In this document: piece by piece, positions 1 to 8,550 of the stretch
How the letters are laid out: each line of letters starts with the position of its first letter
Numbering within the stretch: position 1 is the stretch's first letter
From: Flavobacterium xueshanense
GTDB taxonomy: Bacteria; Bacteroidota; Bacteroidia; Flavobacteriales; Flavobacteriaceae
Reading direction: 5' to 3'
Assembly (NCBI RefSeq): GCF_900112975.1
Contig: NZ_FONQ01000011.1
Span: 1 to 64,000, forward strand
DNA length: 64,000 bases
Translations under genes and position numbers: made by a program
The notes under the pieces: model-generated
What the model saw: the letters and a program-made list of their open reading frames with translations, nothing else
The model's database searches: none
Told to the model about the DNA's origin: nothing

Positions 1-2
1 CC

Positions 3-65
3 TTAGATTACAAAACAATAGAAGAATTCTGGAAACAGAAAAATAATTTTAAAAATGTTGCTTAA
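3..65 (+). CDS. C-terminal tail of an interrupted or off-window gene, possibly an IS3-type transposase
   Basis: The reading frame is open from the window edge and ends with TAA at 63-65, giving about 20 residues. The tail contains a Tyr-Lys-Thr-Ile-Glu-Glu-Phe-Trp stretch, which resembles the 'xY-x-TP-x-E-F' tail seen at the end of many IS3-family OrfB integrases. That is a weak match to a short motif, so the identity is only a suggestion. If correct, an insertion sequence ends just upstream of the metal-efflux operon. No inverted repeat could be assigned because the left part of the element lies outside the window. Confidence 0.3.
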   Translation, partial: LDYKTIEEFWKQKNNFKNVA

Positions 66-484
66 CTAATACTGCGGGTTTTATTTGCATATCCACCATG
101 AATTTTTAATTTTTTTATTTCCCTAAATAAGATGCATCATGTTACAGGAATGATTAATGTCATCAAACCAGTACAGTTTTATCACTTTTTCATTCCGTCC
201 ATATAACGATCACCATTCCTACTAATATTTTACCGATCTTTTTAAAAATACAAGCCAAATTATTTAGTGCTGGCAGCTTCAGATTACAATTTGAAAGAAA
301 AGATATTCTTATTTATAATTGATTGAAAATTAGCTTAATGTGAAATAACGAAATATAATATATCTGTTTATTCTTTGACAGAAAACAGTATAATCTAAAA
401 GTCAGCAAAATTGATTCGCTATTATCAAAATTAGCTCACAGTTTCGGGATGTTAAGATTCATATAATATTTATTTTACAAATTA
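66..484. other. Intergenic stretch, no gene seen
   Basis: About 420 AT-rich bases between the partial gene at the left edge and the promoter of the efflux operon. Stops occur frequently in all frames and I see no tRNA fold, strong terminator or recognisable repeat. If the left partial gene is a transposase, the element's right end should lie in the first 100 bases or so, but I could not identify it. Confidence 0.5.
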
Positions 485-513
485 TTGGCAATCAATAAAA
501 TTTATTACTTTTA
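485..513 (+). promoter_or_regulatory. Bacteroidota-type promoter of the metal-efflux operon
   Basis: TTG at 485-487, an 18-base spacer, then TACTTTTA at 506-513. This fits the Bacteroidota consensus (TTG near -33, TAnnTTTG near -7) apart from the last base. Transcription would start near 519-520, essentially on the TTG start codon of the next gene, so that mRNA would be leaderless or nearly so. Confidence 0.5.
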
Positions 514-518
514 CAATC

Positions 519-908
519 TTGAAAAAAATAATTGCCATATCATACCTTTTTGTTTTTTTGTGTGCTAACACAGAGATGGGACAATTATTGAAATTACCCA
601 ACTTTATACAACACTTTTCAAATCATCAAAAGGACTACAATAGCCAGAATATTTCATTACTTGATTTCATAGTTATTCATTACAATGATACTCAACATCA
701 TTCTGATCAGGAAAAAGATAATCATCAAAATTTACCTTTTAAGACTATTAACCAATCTGTTAGTACTGTTCTTGCTTTTGAAAACATAACCGAATTTTCA
801 TTTCGCAAACCAATTACTATTTCTGTAAATAGTACTGTTCCGTTTGCTCCGGAATTTTACAATTCGGATTTTTTTTCATACATCTGGCTTCCTCCCAAAT
901 TAAGTTAA
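519..908 (+). CDS. Small His-rich exported protein at the head of the metal-efflux operon
   Basis: 129 residues starting at TTG. An N-terminal hydrophobic stretch (about residues 3-17) looks like a signal peptide. The mature part has a Leu-Leu-Lys-Leu-Pro segment near 23-27 and His32/His36. A polar His/Asp-rich section follows (His54, His60, His61, His69), then a Leu-Pro-Phe-Lys motif (about 72-75) and a C-terminal Trp-Leu-Pro-Pro-Lys. I recall similar small unnamed proteins before CusA/CzcA-type pumps in Bacteroidota, but no biochemical role that I know of. The histidines and the position upstream of the pump suggest periplasmic metal binding or sensing; this is inference. No ATG lies in frame before residue 20, and the signal peptide supports the TTG start. 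Confidence 0.6.
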   Translation: MKKIIAISYLFVFLCANTEMGQLLKLPNFIQHFSNHQKDYNSQNISLLDFIVIHYNDTQHHSDQEKDNHQNLPFKTINQSVSTVLAFENITEFSFRKPITISVNSTVPFAPEFYNSDFFSYIWLPPKLS

Positions 909-1115
909 ATTAATTTTTCAATGCTTAATGAATGATATTGTGAATATTTCTAATTAAGTATTAAAAAGTACTTTGCTATATAATTGTAGCAAATCTTTCT
1001 TTGCATGAATTTCACTAATATTATGTATTAAAAAATAAGTTTTTTAGTGAATTAATGCATATGAATAACTAGAATCATTTTTTAGCCGCATACGCTATGA
1101 ATTGACTTTTTAGGA
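909..1115. other. AT-rich gap inside the efflux operon, no gene seen
   Basis: Roughly 200 bases of AT-rich sequence between the His-rich protein gene and the frameshifted small gene. No terminator hairpin with a T-tract was seen, so read-through into the pump gene is possible. Confidence 0.4.
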
Positions 1116-1536
1116 ATGTCAAAGACATGCTCAATTATTTTTAACACTAAAACATCAGAAATCAAAACAATTGAATCAATCGCATTAGTCATATTTTTGT
1201 TAGTTGTATCAACAACAATTTCGCATGAACAAGTAAGTATCAATACTGTTAAAACGTCACATGGTGTAATAATACAAAATTCAGGCGAATACAAAATTGA
1301 AATGGTCGCAAGAGAAAACAATATTAGTTTTTACGTACTGAATGCGAAAGGAAAAATGGTTTCAAATAAAAAAATTACCGGCTCGGCTGTTTTTACATTT
1401 TTTAATAAAACAAAAGCAACAAATCCAGTTTCTTAAGACATGGTTGTTTTTCAGAAATAATGAAAAGACAGCCAGTACAGTTACAATAAAGTTTAAAGGC
1501 CAGTATACATTATACGCAATGAACATTCATTTATAA
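1116..1536 (+). pseudogene. Frameshifted small exported protein of the metal-efflux operon
   Basis: The first frame gives a hydrophobic leader (about residues 22-36), then a Thr-Ser-His-Gly-Val-Ile-Ile-Gln segment and 'EYKIEMV...ISFYVLNAKGK', ending at TAA 1434-1436. The other frame continues past this point with 'FFRNNEKTASTVTIKFKGQ', which is the type of Val-Thr-Ile-Lys ending expected for the same protein, and stops at 1536. The simplest reading is one roughly 130-residue periplasmic protein broken by a single frameshift between about 1400 and 1435. Small exported proteins of this form accompany CusA-type pumps in Bacteroidota (recalled, not checked). The N-terminal start is uncertain; Ile-Lys-Thr-Ile near 1161 looks like the original beginning. 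Real mutation and sequencing error cannot be told apart here. Confidence 0.6.
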
Positions 1537-1544
1537 AACAAATT

Positions 1545-4500
1545 ATGCTAAATAAAATTATTGAGTTTTCAATCAAAAACAAACTCATTATTGGACTGTT
1601 TATTTTTGCGCTCATCGGATATGGGAGTTATCAATTTACCAAATTACCAATTGATGCCGTCCCTGATATTACAGATAATCAAGTTCAGGTAATTACTTCA
1701 GCGCCATCACTAGGTGCGACCGATATTGAACGACTGATTACTTTTCCAATTGAACAAGCCAACAGTAATATTCCTGGACTGAAAGAAATTCGTAGTTTTT
1801 CTCGTTTTGGTTTATCAGTGGTTACCATTGTTTTTAATGATGCAACCGATGTGTACTGGTCAAGACAGCAAGTAACAGAACGATTAAGTGCTGTTAAAGA
1901 CCAAATTCCCAACGGTATTGGAAATCCAGTTCTTGCACCGGTGACAACAGGTCTAGGCGAAATTTATCAATATGTTGTACGAACTAAACCCGGTTACGAA
2001 AAAAAATACGATATAACTGAATTAAGAACCATTCAGGATTGGATTGTTCGCCGGCAGTTATTGAGCGTTGAGGGTGTGGCGGAAGTAAGTAGTTTTGGTG
2101 GAAAATTGAAACAATTTGAAATAGCGATTGATCCCAATAAATTGCAATCCTATGATATCACTATTACTGATGTTTTTACGGCTTTAGAAAAAAACAATCA
2201 AAATACAGGCGGCGCTTATATTGAAAAAGGGCCTAAAGTTTTATACATCCGCAGTGAAGGATTAATTAATACTATCGAAAATATAAAAGAGATTTCCATT
2301 AAAAACACTAGTAACGGAAGCCCCTTATTCATCCGTGATGTCGCTGATGTTCGTATTGGTAGTGCTATTCGTTACGGAGCAATGACTTTCAATAAAAAAG
2401 GAGTGCAATCCGGCGAAGTTTCAGGTGCAGTAGTAATGATGTTAAAAGGAGCCAATAGCAATGTGGTTATTAAAAACATAAAGGATCGTATTGCACAAAT
2501 CGAAAAAACACTACCCGAAGGCGTTATTCTGGAACCTTTTATAGACCGTACTAAAATGGTGAATAATTCTATTTCGACTGTCGAAAAAAATTTATTGGAA
2601 GGTGCATTAATCGTTCTCTTTGTTCTTATTTTCTTTTTAGGAAACATACGAGCAGGATTAATTGTGGCTTCAGTTATCCCTTTGGCTATGTTGATAGCGG
2701 TCATATTGATGAACATGTTTGGGGTGAGCGGTAATTTAATGAGTTTAGGAGCATTAGATTTTGGATTGATTGTGGATGGTGCCGTTATTATTGTCGAAGC
2801 GTGTTTGTTTAGTTTACACAGCAGAAAAACTGCTCAAATTTCACAACAAGAAATGGACAACACCGTATTAAAAACGTCAATAAAAATGCGTAATGTATCC
2901 GTTTTTGGGGAATTGATTATATTAATTGTATACATTCCCATTTTTACTTTACGCGGTATTGAAGGGAAAATGTTTTTACCTATGGCGCAAACCATTGCAT
3001 TTGCTCTGTTTGGTGCTTTTGTTTTGTCGCTGACTTATGTTCCGATGATGACTGCTTTATTTTTAAATAAAAAAATATCTCATAAAAAAACTTTTTCAGA
3101 CAGAATGATGGAAAAACTAGAAAATTTCTATCAACCCCTTCTGAACAAAGCATTGGGAATTCCACGAACAATTATTGGCGCAACTTTGGGTTTATTTGTT
3201 TTAGCGCTGATTATACTTTCGTTTATGGGTGGCGAATTTATGCCCTCATTGGAAGAAGGAGATTTTGCTGTAGAAACAAGAGTTTTGCCGGGTAGTAATT
3301 TGCAAACTTCAATGACTGCGATTTCACAGGGTGCAAAAATACTAATAGAGAAATTTCCCGAAGTAGAGAAAATTGTAGGCAAAACAGGAAGTAGCGAAGT
3401 TCCTACCGATCCAATGCCCATTGATGCAAGCGATATGATGATCATTTTAAAGAACAAAAGAGAATGGACTTCTGCCAAAACTTTTGATGAACTGTCAGAA
3501 AAAATGGCAAAGGAATTGGAAGCTGTTCCTGGGGTTTCCTTTGGTTTTCAATATCCGGTTCAAATGCGTTTTAATGAATTGATGACAGGTGCCAGGCAAG
3601 ATGTAGTTTGTAAAATATTTGGAGAAAACTTAGATACGTTGGCTTTGTACGCCAATAAATTAGGTAAAATTGTAAATACCGTAAAAGGAACTTCTGATCT
3701 TTATGTAGAAACCGTCACCGGAATGCCACAAGTTGTAATTGATTATAATAGAGCTTCGATTGCTCAGTATGGCTTAAACATTCAGGATATTAATCGAATA
3801 GTAAATACCGCATTTGCAGGACAAAGCACTGGGGTTGTTTATGAAGACGAAAAACGATTTGATTTAGTGGTTCGCTTAGAAGGAGAAAAACGGCAGGATT
3901 TGGCAGATGTTCAAAATTTATTAATACCAACGTCCACGGGTTCGCAAATTCCTTTATCACAATTAGCAAAAGTTGAAATTACTGAAGGCCCAAATCAGAT
4001 ACAAAGAGAAGATGCCAAACGTAGAATTGTAGTTGGTTTTAATGTGCGGGGACGTGATGTGCAAAGTATTGTAAAAGAACTGCAAGGTAAAGTTGAAACT
4101 CAAATAAAATTTCCTGCGGGTTACTATGCAACGTATGGCGGTGCTTTTGAAAACTTAAATGAGGCCAAAAACCGTTTGATGATCGCTGTTCCGGTTTCAC
4201 TACTATTAATATTTATTTTGCTTTATTTTGCATTCAATTCCGTAAGACAAGGACTGTTGATTTATTCGGCAATTCCACTTTCGGCAATTGGAGGTATTTT
4301 CTTTTTAGCGATGCGGGGAATGCCATTTAGCATCAGTGCCGGAGTTGGTTTTATAGCGTTATTTGGTGTAGCGGTTCTGAATGGCTTGGTATTAATTGCA
4401 GAATTCAACAATATTCGAAAATCAGGTGAAACCGATTTAAAAGCGATTGTCCTGCAAGGAACCAAAATACGATTACGCCCCGTTTTAATGACTGCATTTG

Positions 4501-5885
4501 TAGCATCATTGGGGTTTTTACCGATGGCATTGAGCAATGGTTCTGGTGCAGAAGTACAAAAGCCATTGGCAACTGTCGTAATCGGAGGTCTGTTGGTTGC
4601 AACATTTTTAACTTTATTTGTTTTACCAATTTTATATATCATGTTTGAAAAAGGAATTAAATTAAAACCAAAAAAGATAAAATCAATTACAACAGTTCTG
4701 TTACTAGGATTGTTTTTTTCTTTTCAAAATGCAGCTGCTCAAGAAAAAATTTCAATAGAAAGAGCGATTGAAACGGCTCTTTCAAATAATATTAAAATTA
4801 AAAACGAAAAACTAAATTCAGAGTACTTGCAAAAAATGACCAAAACGGGTTATGATATTTCCAACACGGGAATTATAAGCGAATATGGTCAGTTTAACAG
4901 CAATGCAAATGATATGAAAATTGGTATTTCGCAAAGCATAAAATTTCCGACCGTCTACAAAAGGCAACAACAACTCTTAATAGAAGAAGCCAAAAAGGGG
5001 CAGTGGAACGAAGCTTTGCAAAAAAAGGATCTAATCAGACAAGTAACAGTTGTGTTTTACGAAATGTTGTATTTAAAAGAAAAGGAAAAGCTGTTGCTTA
5101 AAAGCGATAGTATATATTCTGATTTTTTAAGAATCTCAGCTCTTCGTTTTGACAAAGGTGAAAGCAATATTTTAGAAAAAGCAACCGCTGAAAACCAATC
5201 CGGACAAATAAAAATTCAGCTTTTGGGATTACAAAGTGATTACAAAATAATTCAATATCAATTCAAGTATCTACTTAATTCTGATAAAGACTTTATTCCG
5301 ATATCAGATAAATTTAAAATGGAATTTACCGAAAATTTAAATAAAAATGTTATTAGCAATCAACCCATTATAAAACTATTTGAGCAAGAAATAAATAGCA
5401 GCAAAGCGGAAATTGCTCTTGAAAAATCAAAAAAATTGCCTGAATTAATCGGCGGTGTATATTGGCAGACTTTGAAAACAAATGTGGAGTTTCAAGACAG
5501 TTTTAATGGTATTTACGGACAATTTGGAGTGGCGCTTCCATTATTCAATACAGCGATAAACAACAGGAAAAAAGCTTTAGAGATAAACACTCAAATAGCT
5601 GAAAATAATTTAAATAATGAAAAACTAAAACTAGAAAGCAAGAATCAGGAATTACTTCAGGAATTTAAAAAACACAAAGAAACTATTGCTTATTACGAGA
5701 GTCAAGCTTTGAAAAATGTTAATTTAGTAACGAGAGCTGCTAATGATAAATTTTTTAATGGTGACATTAATTATCTGGAATGGGTAATGCTAATTAATCA
5801 AGGTACCGAAATTCAAAGTAATTATATTGACGCGGTTAAAAAATTAAATATAAGTGTTGTTGAACTTAATTATCTTTCTAATTAA
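1545..5885 (+). CDS. Heavy-metal efflux RND pump fused to a TolC-like outer-membrane factor (CusA/CzcA type)
   Basis: 1446 residues. Residues 1 to about 1040 form an HME-RND proton/metal antiporter of the inner membrane: N-terminal 'KLPIDAVPDITDNQVQV', the TM4 proton-relay motif with Asp405, Asp411 and Glu418 (matching the conserved D-x5-D-x6-E of CzcA), and the second six-helix bundle near 850-1035. Then follows a hydrophobic signal-like stretch (about 1046-1066, ending Ala-Ala-Ala-Gln). The rest, about 1067-1446, is an outer-membrane efflux protein domain ('ISIERAIETALSNN', helical repeats). Usual CusA proteins have about 1040 residues, so this is a fusion of inner- and outer-membrane components, a layout known in Bacteroidota. 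The adaptor gene follows. The substrate is probably a divalent or monovalent metal (Cu, Ag, Zn, Co, Cd); sequence alone does not settle which. Confidence 0.9.
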   Translation: MLNKIIEFSIKNKLIIGLFIFALIGYGSYQFTKLPIDAVPDITDNQVQVITSAPSLGATDIERLITFPIEQANSNIPGLKEIRSFSRFGLSVVTIVFNDATDVYWSRQQVTERLSAVKDQIPNGIGNPVLAPVTTGLGEIYQYVVRTKPGYEKKYDITELRTIQDWIVRRQLLSVEGVAEVSSFGGKLKQFEIAIDPNKLQSYDITITDVFTALEKNNQNTGGAYIEKGPKVLYIRSEGLINTIENIKEISIKNTSNGSPLFIRDVADVRIGSAIRYGAMTFNKKGVQSGEVSGAVVMMLKGANSNVVIKNIKDRIAQIEKTLPEGVILEPFIDRTKMVNNSISTVEKNLLEGALIVLFVLIFFLGNIRAGLIVASVIPLAMLIAVILMNMFGVSGNLMSLGALDFGLIVDGAVIIVEACLFSLHSRKTAQISQQEMDNTVLKTSIKMRNVSVFGELIILIVYIPIFTLRGIEGKMFLPMAQTIAFALFGAFVLSLTYVPMMTALFLNKKISHKKTFSDRMMEKLENFYQPLLNKALGIPRTIIGATLGLFVLALIILSFMGGEFMPSLEEGDFAVETRVLPGSNLQTSMTAISQGAKILIEKFPEVEKIVGKTGSSEVPTDPMPIDASDMMIILKNKREWTSAKTFDELSEKMAKELEAVPGVSFGFQYPVQMRFNELMTGARQDVVCKIFGENLDTLALYANKLGKIVNTVKGTSDLYVETVTGMPQVVIDYNRASIAQYGLNIQDINRIVNTAFAGQSTGVVYEDEKRFDLVVRLEGEKRQDLADVQNLLIPTSTGSQIPLSQLAKVEITEGPNQIQREDAKRRIVVGFNVRGRDVQSIVKELQGKVETQIKFPAGYYATYGGAFENLNEAKNRLMIAVPVSLLLIFILLYFAFNSVRQGLLIYSAIPLSAIGGIFFLAMRGMPFSISAGVGFIALFGVAVLNGLVLIAEFNNIRKSGETDLKAIVLQGTKIRLRPVLMTAFVASLGFLPMALSNGSGAEVQKPLATVVIGGLLVATFLTLFVLPILYIMFEKGIKLKPKKIKSITTVLLLGLFFSFQNAAAQEKISIERAIETALSNNIKIKNEKLNSEYLQKMTKTGYDISNTGIISEYGQFNSNANDMKIGISQSIKFPTVYKRQQQLLIEEAKKGQWNEALQKKDLIRQVTVVFYEMLYLKEKEKLLLKSDSIYSDFLRISALRFDKGESNILEKATAENQSGQIKIQLLGLQSDYKIIQYQFKYLLNSDKDFIPISDKFKMEFTENLNKNVISNQPIIKLFEQEINSSKAEIALEKSKKLPELIGGVYWQTLKTNVEFQDSFNGIYGQFGVALPLFNTAINNRKKALEINTQIAENNLNNEKLKLESKNQELLQEFKKHKETIAYYESQALKNVNLVTRAANDKFFNGDINYLEWVMLINQGTEIQSNYIDAVKKLNISVVELNYLSN

Positions 5886-6096
5886 TAATGATTTTAAAAC
5901 AAATATTGATTGAACCTTTTAAACTATTAGAAAGCAAAACCTTTGCAAAGTTTTAGATGGCACAAACGATCAGTGGGGAAAAAGTGTATAATTCACACTT
6001 TGCATTTTCACGTTATTATTTTTAAGCCAAATATTAATTTTCAAAATAAATATAATAAAATCGCAAATTTGCAAACACCAAAATATAAATACTATC

Positions 6097-7224
6097 ATGA
6101 GTAAAAACATAATCATTATAATACTGGCAATAGTATTTCTTTCTTCCTGTCGAAACAAGAAAACGGAAAGCGAAACGGAAGCCACTTCAACTGTCGGAAA
6201 TATTACAACTCTTACTGATGCACAAATAAAAAATGCAGGTATTGTAACGGGAAAAATTGAGCAAAAAGAAGTATCATCTACCTTAAAATTAAATGGTGCG
6301 ATAGATGTACCGCCTCAAAGCTTAGTGTCTATAAGTGTGCCGATGGGTGGTTATTTAAAATATACCAAACTTTTAGAGGGAATGTATGTAACCAAAAGAC
6401 AAGTTTTGTGTGTTGTAGAAGATCAACAATACATTCAACTGCAGGAAGATTACCTTTTGGCGAAAGCAAAAATAGGGTACGCAAAAGCCGAATTCGAAAG
6501 ACAAAGAGAACTCAACCGAAGCAAAGCCAGCAGCGACAAAGTGTATCAACAAGCACAATCAGAATACAACTCACTATCGGTAATGGTGCAATCGTATGGA
6601 GAGAAATTAAAATTTGCAGGGATTAATCCAAATAATGTTTCTACAAAGAACATTTCAAAAAGCATCAATATATATTCGCCAATAAGCGGTTATGTATCTA
6701 AAGTAAATGTAAATATTGGCAAATATGTAAACCCAAGTGATATCTTATTTGAAATTGTTAATCCATCTGATATTCATTTGGCATTAACCGTATTTGAAAA
6801 AGACATCAATAAATTGGCTATTGGTCAATCGGTATTGGCATATACTAACACTAATCCCGACAAAAAATATCATTGCAAAATTATTCTAATCGGCAAAGAT
6901 TTTACCGAAAACAGAAGCACCGAGATGCATTGCCATTTTACAAACTTTGACAAATCGCTTTTACCTGGAATGTATATGAATGCAGAAATTGAATTAAAAA
7001 GTCAGCAGTCAAATGTATTGCCATCTGATGCTATTGTGAATTATGAAAACAAGAATTATGTTTTTATTGCCAAAAAAAACAAACAATTTGAAATGAAAGA
7101 AGTTACAGTAGGAATTATAGAAAATGAATTTACTGAAATTATTTCAGAAGATTTGAATGAAGCAACTATTGTGATTAAAGGTTCATATTCACTCTTAATG
7201 AAAATGAAAAATGTAGAAGAATAA
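6097..7224 (+). CDS. RND efflux periplasmic adaptor lipoprotein (CusB/CzcB type)
   Basis: 375 residues. The N-terminus has a lipoprotein signal with Leu-Ser-Ser-Cys at about 15-18. Then come a barrel-sandwich (lipoyl-like) half 'VSISVPMGGYLKYTKLLEGMYVTKRQVL', a helical hairpin (about 110-180), the second lipoyl half ('INIYSPISGYVSKVNVNIGKYV'), and beta-barrel and membrane-proximal domains to the end. This is the membrane-fusion protein that couples the RND pump to the outer-membrane channel. It lies 211 bases downstream of the RND-OMF fusion on the same strand and completes the tripartite system. No separate TolC gene is nearby, consistent with the channel being fused to the pump. No metal-binding Met-rich N-terminus as in E. 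coli CusB is visible. Confidence 0.88.
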   Translation: MSKNIIIIILAIVFLSSCRNKKTESETEATSTVGNITTLTDAQIKNAGIVTGKIEQKEVSSTLKLNGAIDVPPQSLVSISVPMGGYLKYTKLLEGMYVTKRQVLCVVEDQQYIQLQEDYLLAKAKIGYAKAEFERQRELNRSKASSDKVYQQAQSEYNSLSVMVQSYGEKLKFAGINPNNVSTKNISKSINIYSPISGYVSKVNVNIGKYVNPSDILFEIVNPSDIHLALTVFEKDINKLAIGQSVLAYTNTNPDKKYHCKIILIGKDFTENRSTEMHCHFTNFDKSLLPGMYMNAEIELKSQQSNVLPSDAIVNYENKNYVFIAKKNKQFEMKEVTVGIIENEFTEIISEDLNEATIVIKGSYSLLMKMKNVEE

Positions 7225-7318
7225 AAATGCTGGATTCAAGTTGCAAATGCAACTCTTTGATTCAACATATAATTTGAAATCCCTTTTATTATTCTATTTT
7301 TATAAAAAAATAGCAGTT

Positions 7319-7978
7319 ATGACTTCTTATTTTAAATCTCTTTTATTACTTTGTTTACTTTTTTGTGTTTTTTCCTGTACATCACAAATCATCATTTTTG
7401 ATGTACAAGAAAAAAATGCTCCAATTATCAATGATACTGTATTTGTAAATTTAAAAGAGTACAGCCAAGATTTTGTCTATGATATGAAGTATGCCACAAA
7501 TGATAATTTTTTAAAAGCAAAAGTGTATGATTGCGCCGAATGTTTTTTACGTTTGAAAACCGTGAAAGCACTCTTGGAAGCCAACATAAAATTCATGAAA
7601 AACGGATATAAAATCAAAATTTTTGATTGTTATCGCCCTTTGGATATTCAAAAAAAAATGTGGAAAATTGTCTCTAACCCGAAATATGTTGCCAATCCGG
7701 CCAAAGGTTCCATTCATAATAGAGGCGGAGCGGTAGATATTACGCTCGTTGACAGCAAGGGAAAAGAATTGCCGATGGGAACAGATTTCGATTTTTTTGG
7801 AATAGAAGCAAGTCACAATTATCCGAATGTTTCAGCAAAAGTAGAACAAAACAGATTATTATTGAAAACAATTATGACCAGCAGTGGATTTAATTCTTTC
7901 GATTCAGAATGGTGGCATTACAATTTGAAATCCGGTTTATATGATAAGGTTTCAAATGTTAAATGGGATTGCAAATAG
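7319..7978 (+). CDS. D-alanyl-D-alanine dipeptidase family lipoprotein (VanX/DdpX type, M15D)
   Basis: 219 residues from the ATG at 7319. A longer frame opens at 7241, but its extra 26 residues precede a clear lipoprotein signal (Met-Thr-Ser ... Val-Phe-Ser-Cys), so the later start is preferred. Zinc ligands match VanX spacing: His133 and Asp140 in 'SIHNRGGAVDI', His200 with catalytic Glu197 in 'SEWWHY'. The enzyme hydrolyses D-Ala-D-Ala dipeptide. The Cys-anchored form would act outside the cytoplasm, probably in recycling of wall peptides rather than vancomycin resistance, since no vanH or vanA ligase genes are near. It is convergent with the next gene, with only three bases between them. 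Confidence 0.85.
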   Translation: MTSYFKSLLLLCLLFCVFSCTSQIIIFDVQEKNAPIINDTVFVNLKEYSQDFVYDMKYATNDNFLKAKVYDCAECFLRLKTVKALLEANIKFMKNGYKIKIFDCYRPLDIQKKMWKIVSNPKYVANPAKGSIHNRGGAVDITLVDSKGKELPMGTDFDFFGIEASHNYPNVSAKVEQNRLLLKTIMTSSGFNSFDSEWWHYNLKSGLYDKVSNVKWDCK

Positions 7979-7981
7979 TTT

Positions 7982-8548
7982 TTATTCAATACATTTTAAG
8001 TTGTCAATGAAATAGTTTTCCGGAAAGTAAATTTCATTTGTTAATTCAGATTTGAACTCTTTTTTGAAGACGTAATCTTCTGTATCAGTCAAATATTTAA
8101 TTCGCATCATGAATACGGGCGAGTTTTTTAATTCTTCAAAACTACCCTTCACAAACATAAAAATTCCGGAATTAACTCTATTATCAAATCCTTTCTCATC
8201 GCGTATCATGGTGCCGCAATTTTCTTGATCGATGTGAATTAGCGTAATTATTTTTCCATTGTTTAACTGTAAAAACAATTTAGAATTTTTATCAAAACAA
8301 TTGGCTTTCAAAAAGTCTTTACTTTTATTGATACTCTGAACGTTCAATGTTGGTAAGCCATCTGTTAATGCCAAAGAATAAAAAATATAACTCGAATTCC
8401 CTGCAAAATTCTTCTCGCTAATCATGTATTCTTTGGTTGATTTATAAGTCCCAATGGAATCATTTACGTTAGCGCTGTAATCACATGGTTTTTGAGCGAA
8501 TAAATTAAAACTGAAAAGAAATAAAGTCAGTGCAATCAGATGTTTCAT
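7982..8548 (-). CDS. Exported protein of unknown function
   Basis: 188 residues from the ATG at 8548. A frame opens seven codons earlier, but that overlaps the preceding gene, and the signal peptide 'MKHLIALTLFLFSFNLFAQ' begins at this Met. The mature protein has Cys22-region 'KPCDYSANVNDSIGTYKSTKEYM', and two further Cys at about 86 and 112. No known domain is recognised. The polar, beta-rich composition suggests a soluble periplasmic or secreted protein. It lies two bases after the methyltransferase gene and probably shares its transcript. Confidence 0.6.
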   Translation of the reverse strand: MKHLIALTLFLFSFNLFAQKPCDYSANVNDSIGTYKSTKEYMISEKNFAGNSSYIFYSLALTDGLPTLNVQSINKSKDFLKANCFDKNSKLFLQLNNGKIITLIHIDQENCGTMIRDEKGFDNRVNSGIFMFVKGSFEELKNSPVFMMRIKYLTDTEDYVFKKEFKSELTNEIYFPENYFIDNLKCIE

Positions 8549-8550
8549 TT

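Noticed and set aside
4262-4642. 126-residue antisense frame within the RND pump gene
   Set aside because: Shadow of a strongly coding plus-strand gene; no motif of its own.
7241-7318. Extra 26 codons before the dipeptidase ATG
   Set aside because: A lipoprotein signal peptide begins at 7319, and the extra residues are not a leader or conserved motif.
7319-7978. Vancomycin resistance locus
   Set aside because: Only the VanX-like enzyme is present; no vanH or vanA-type ligase or regulator nearby.
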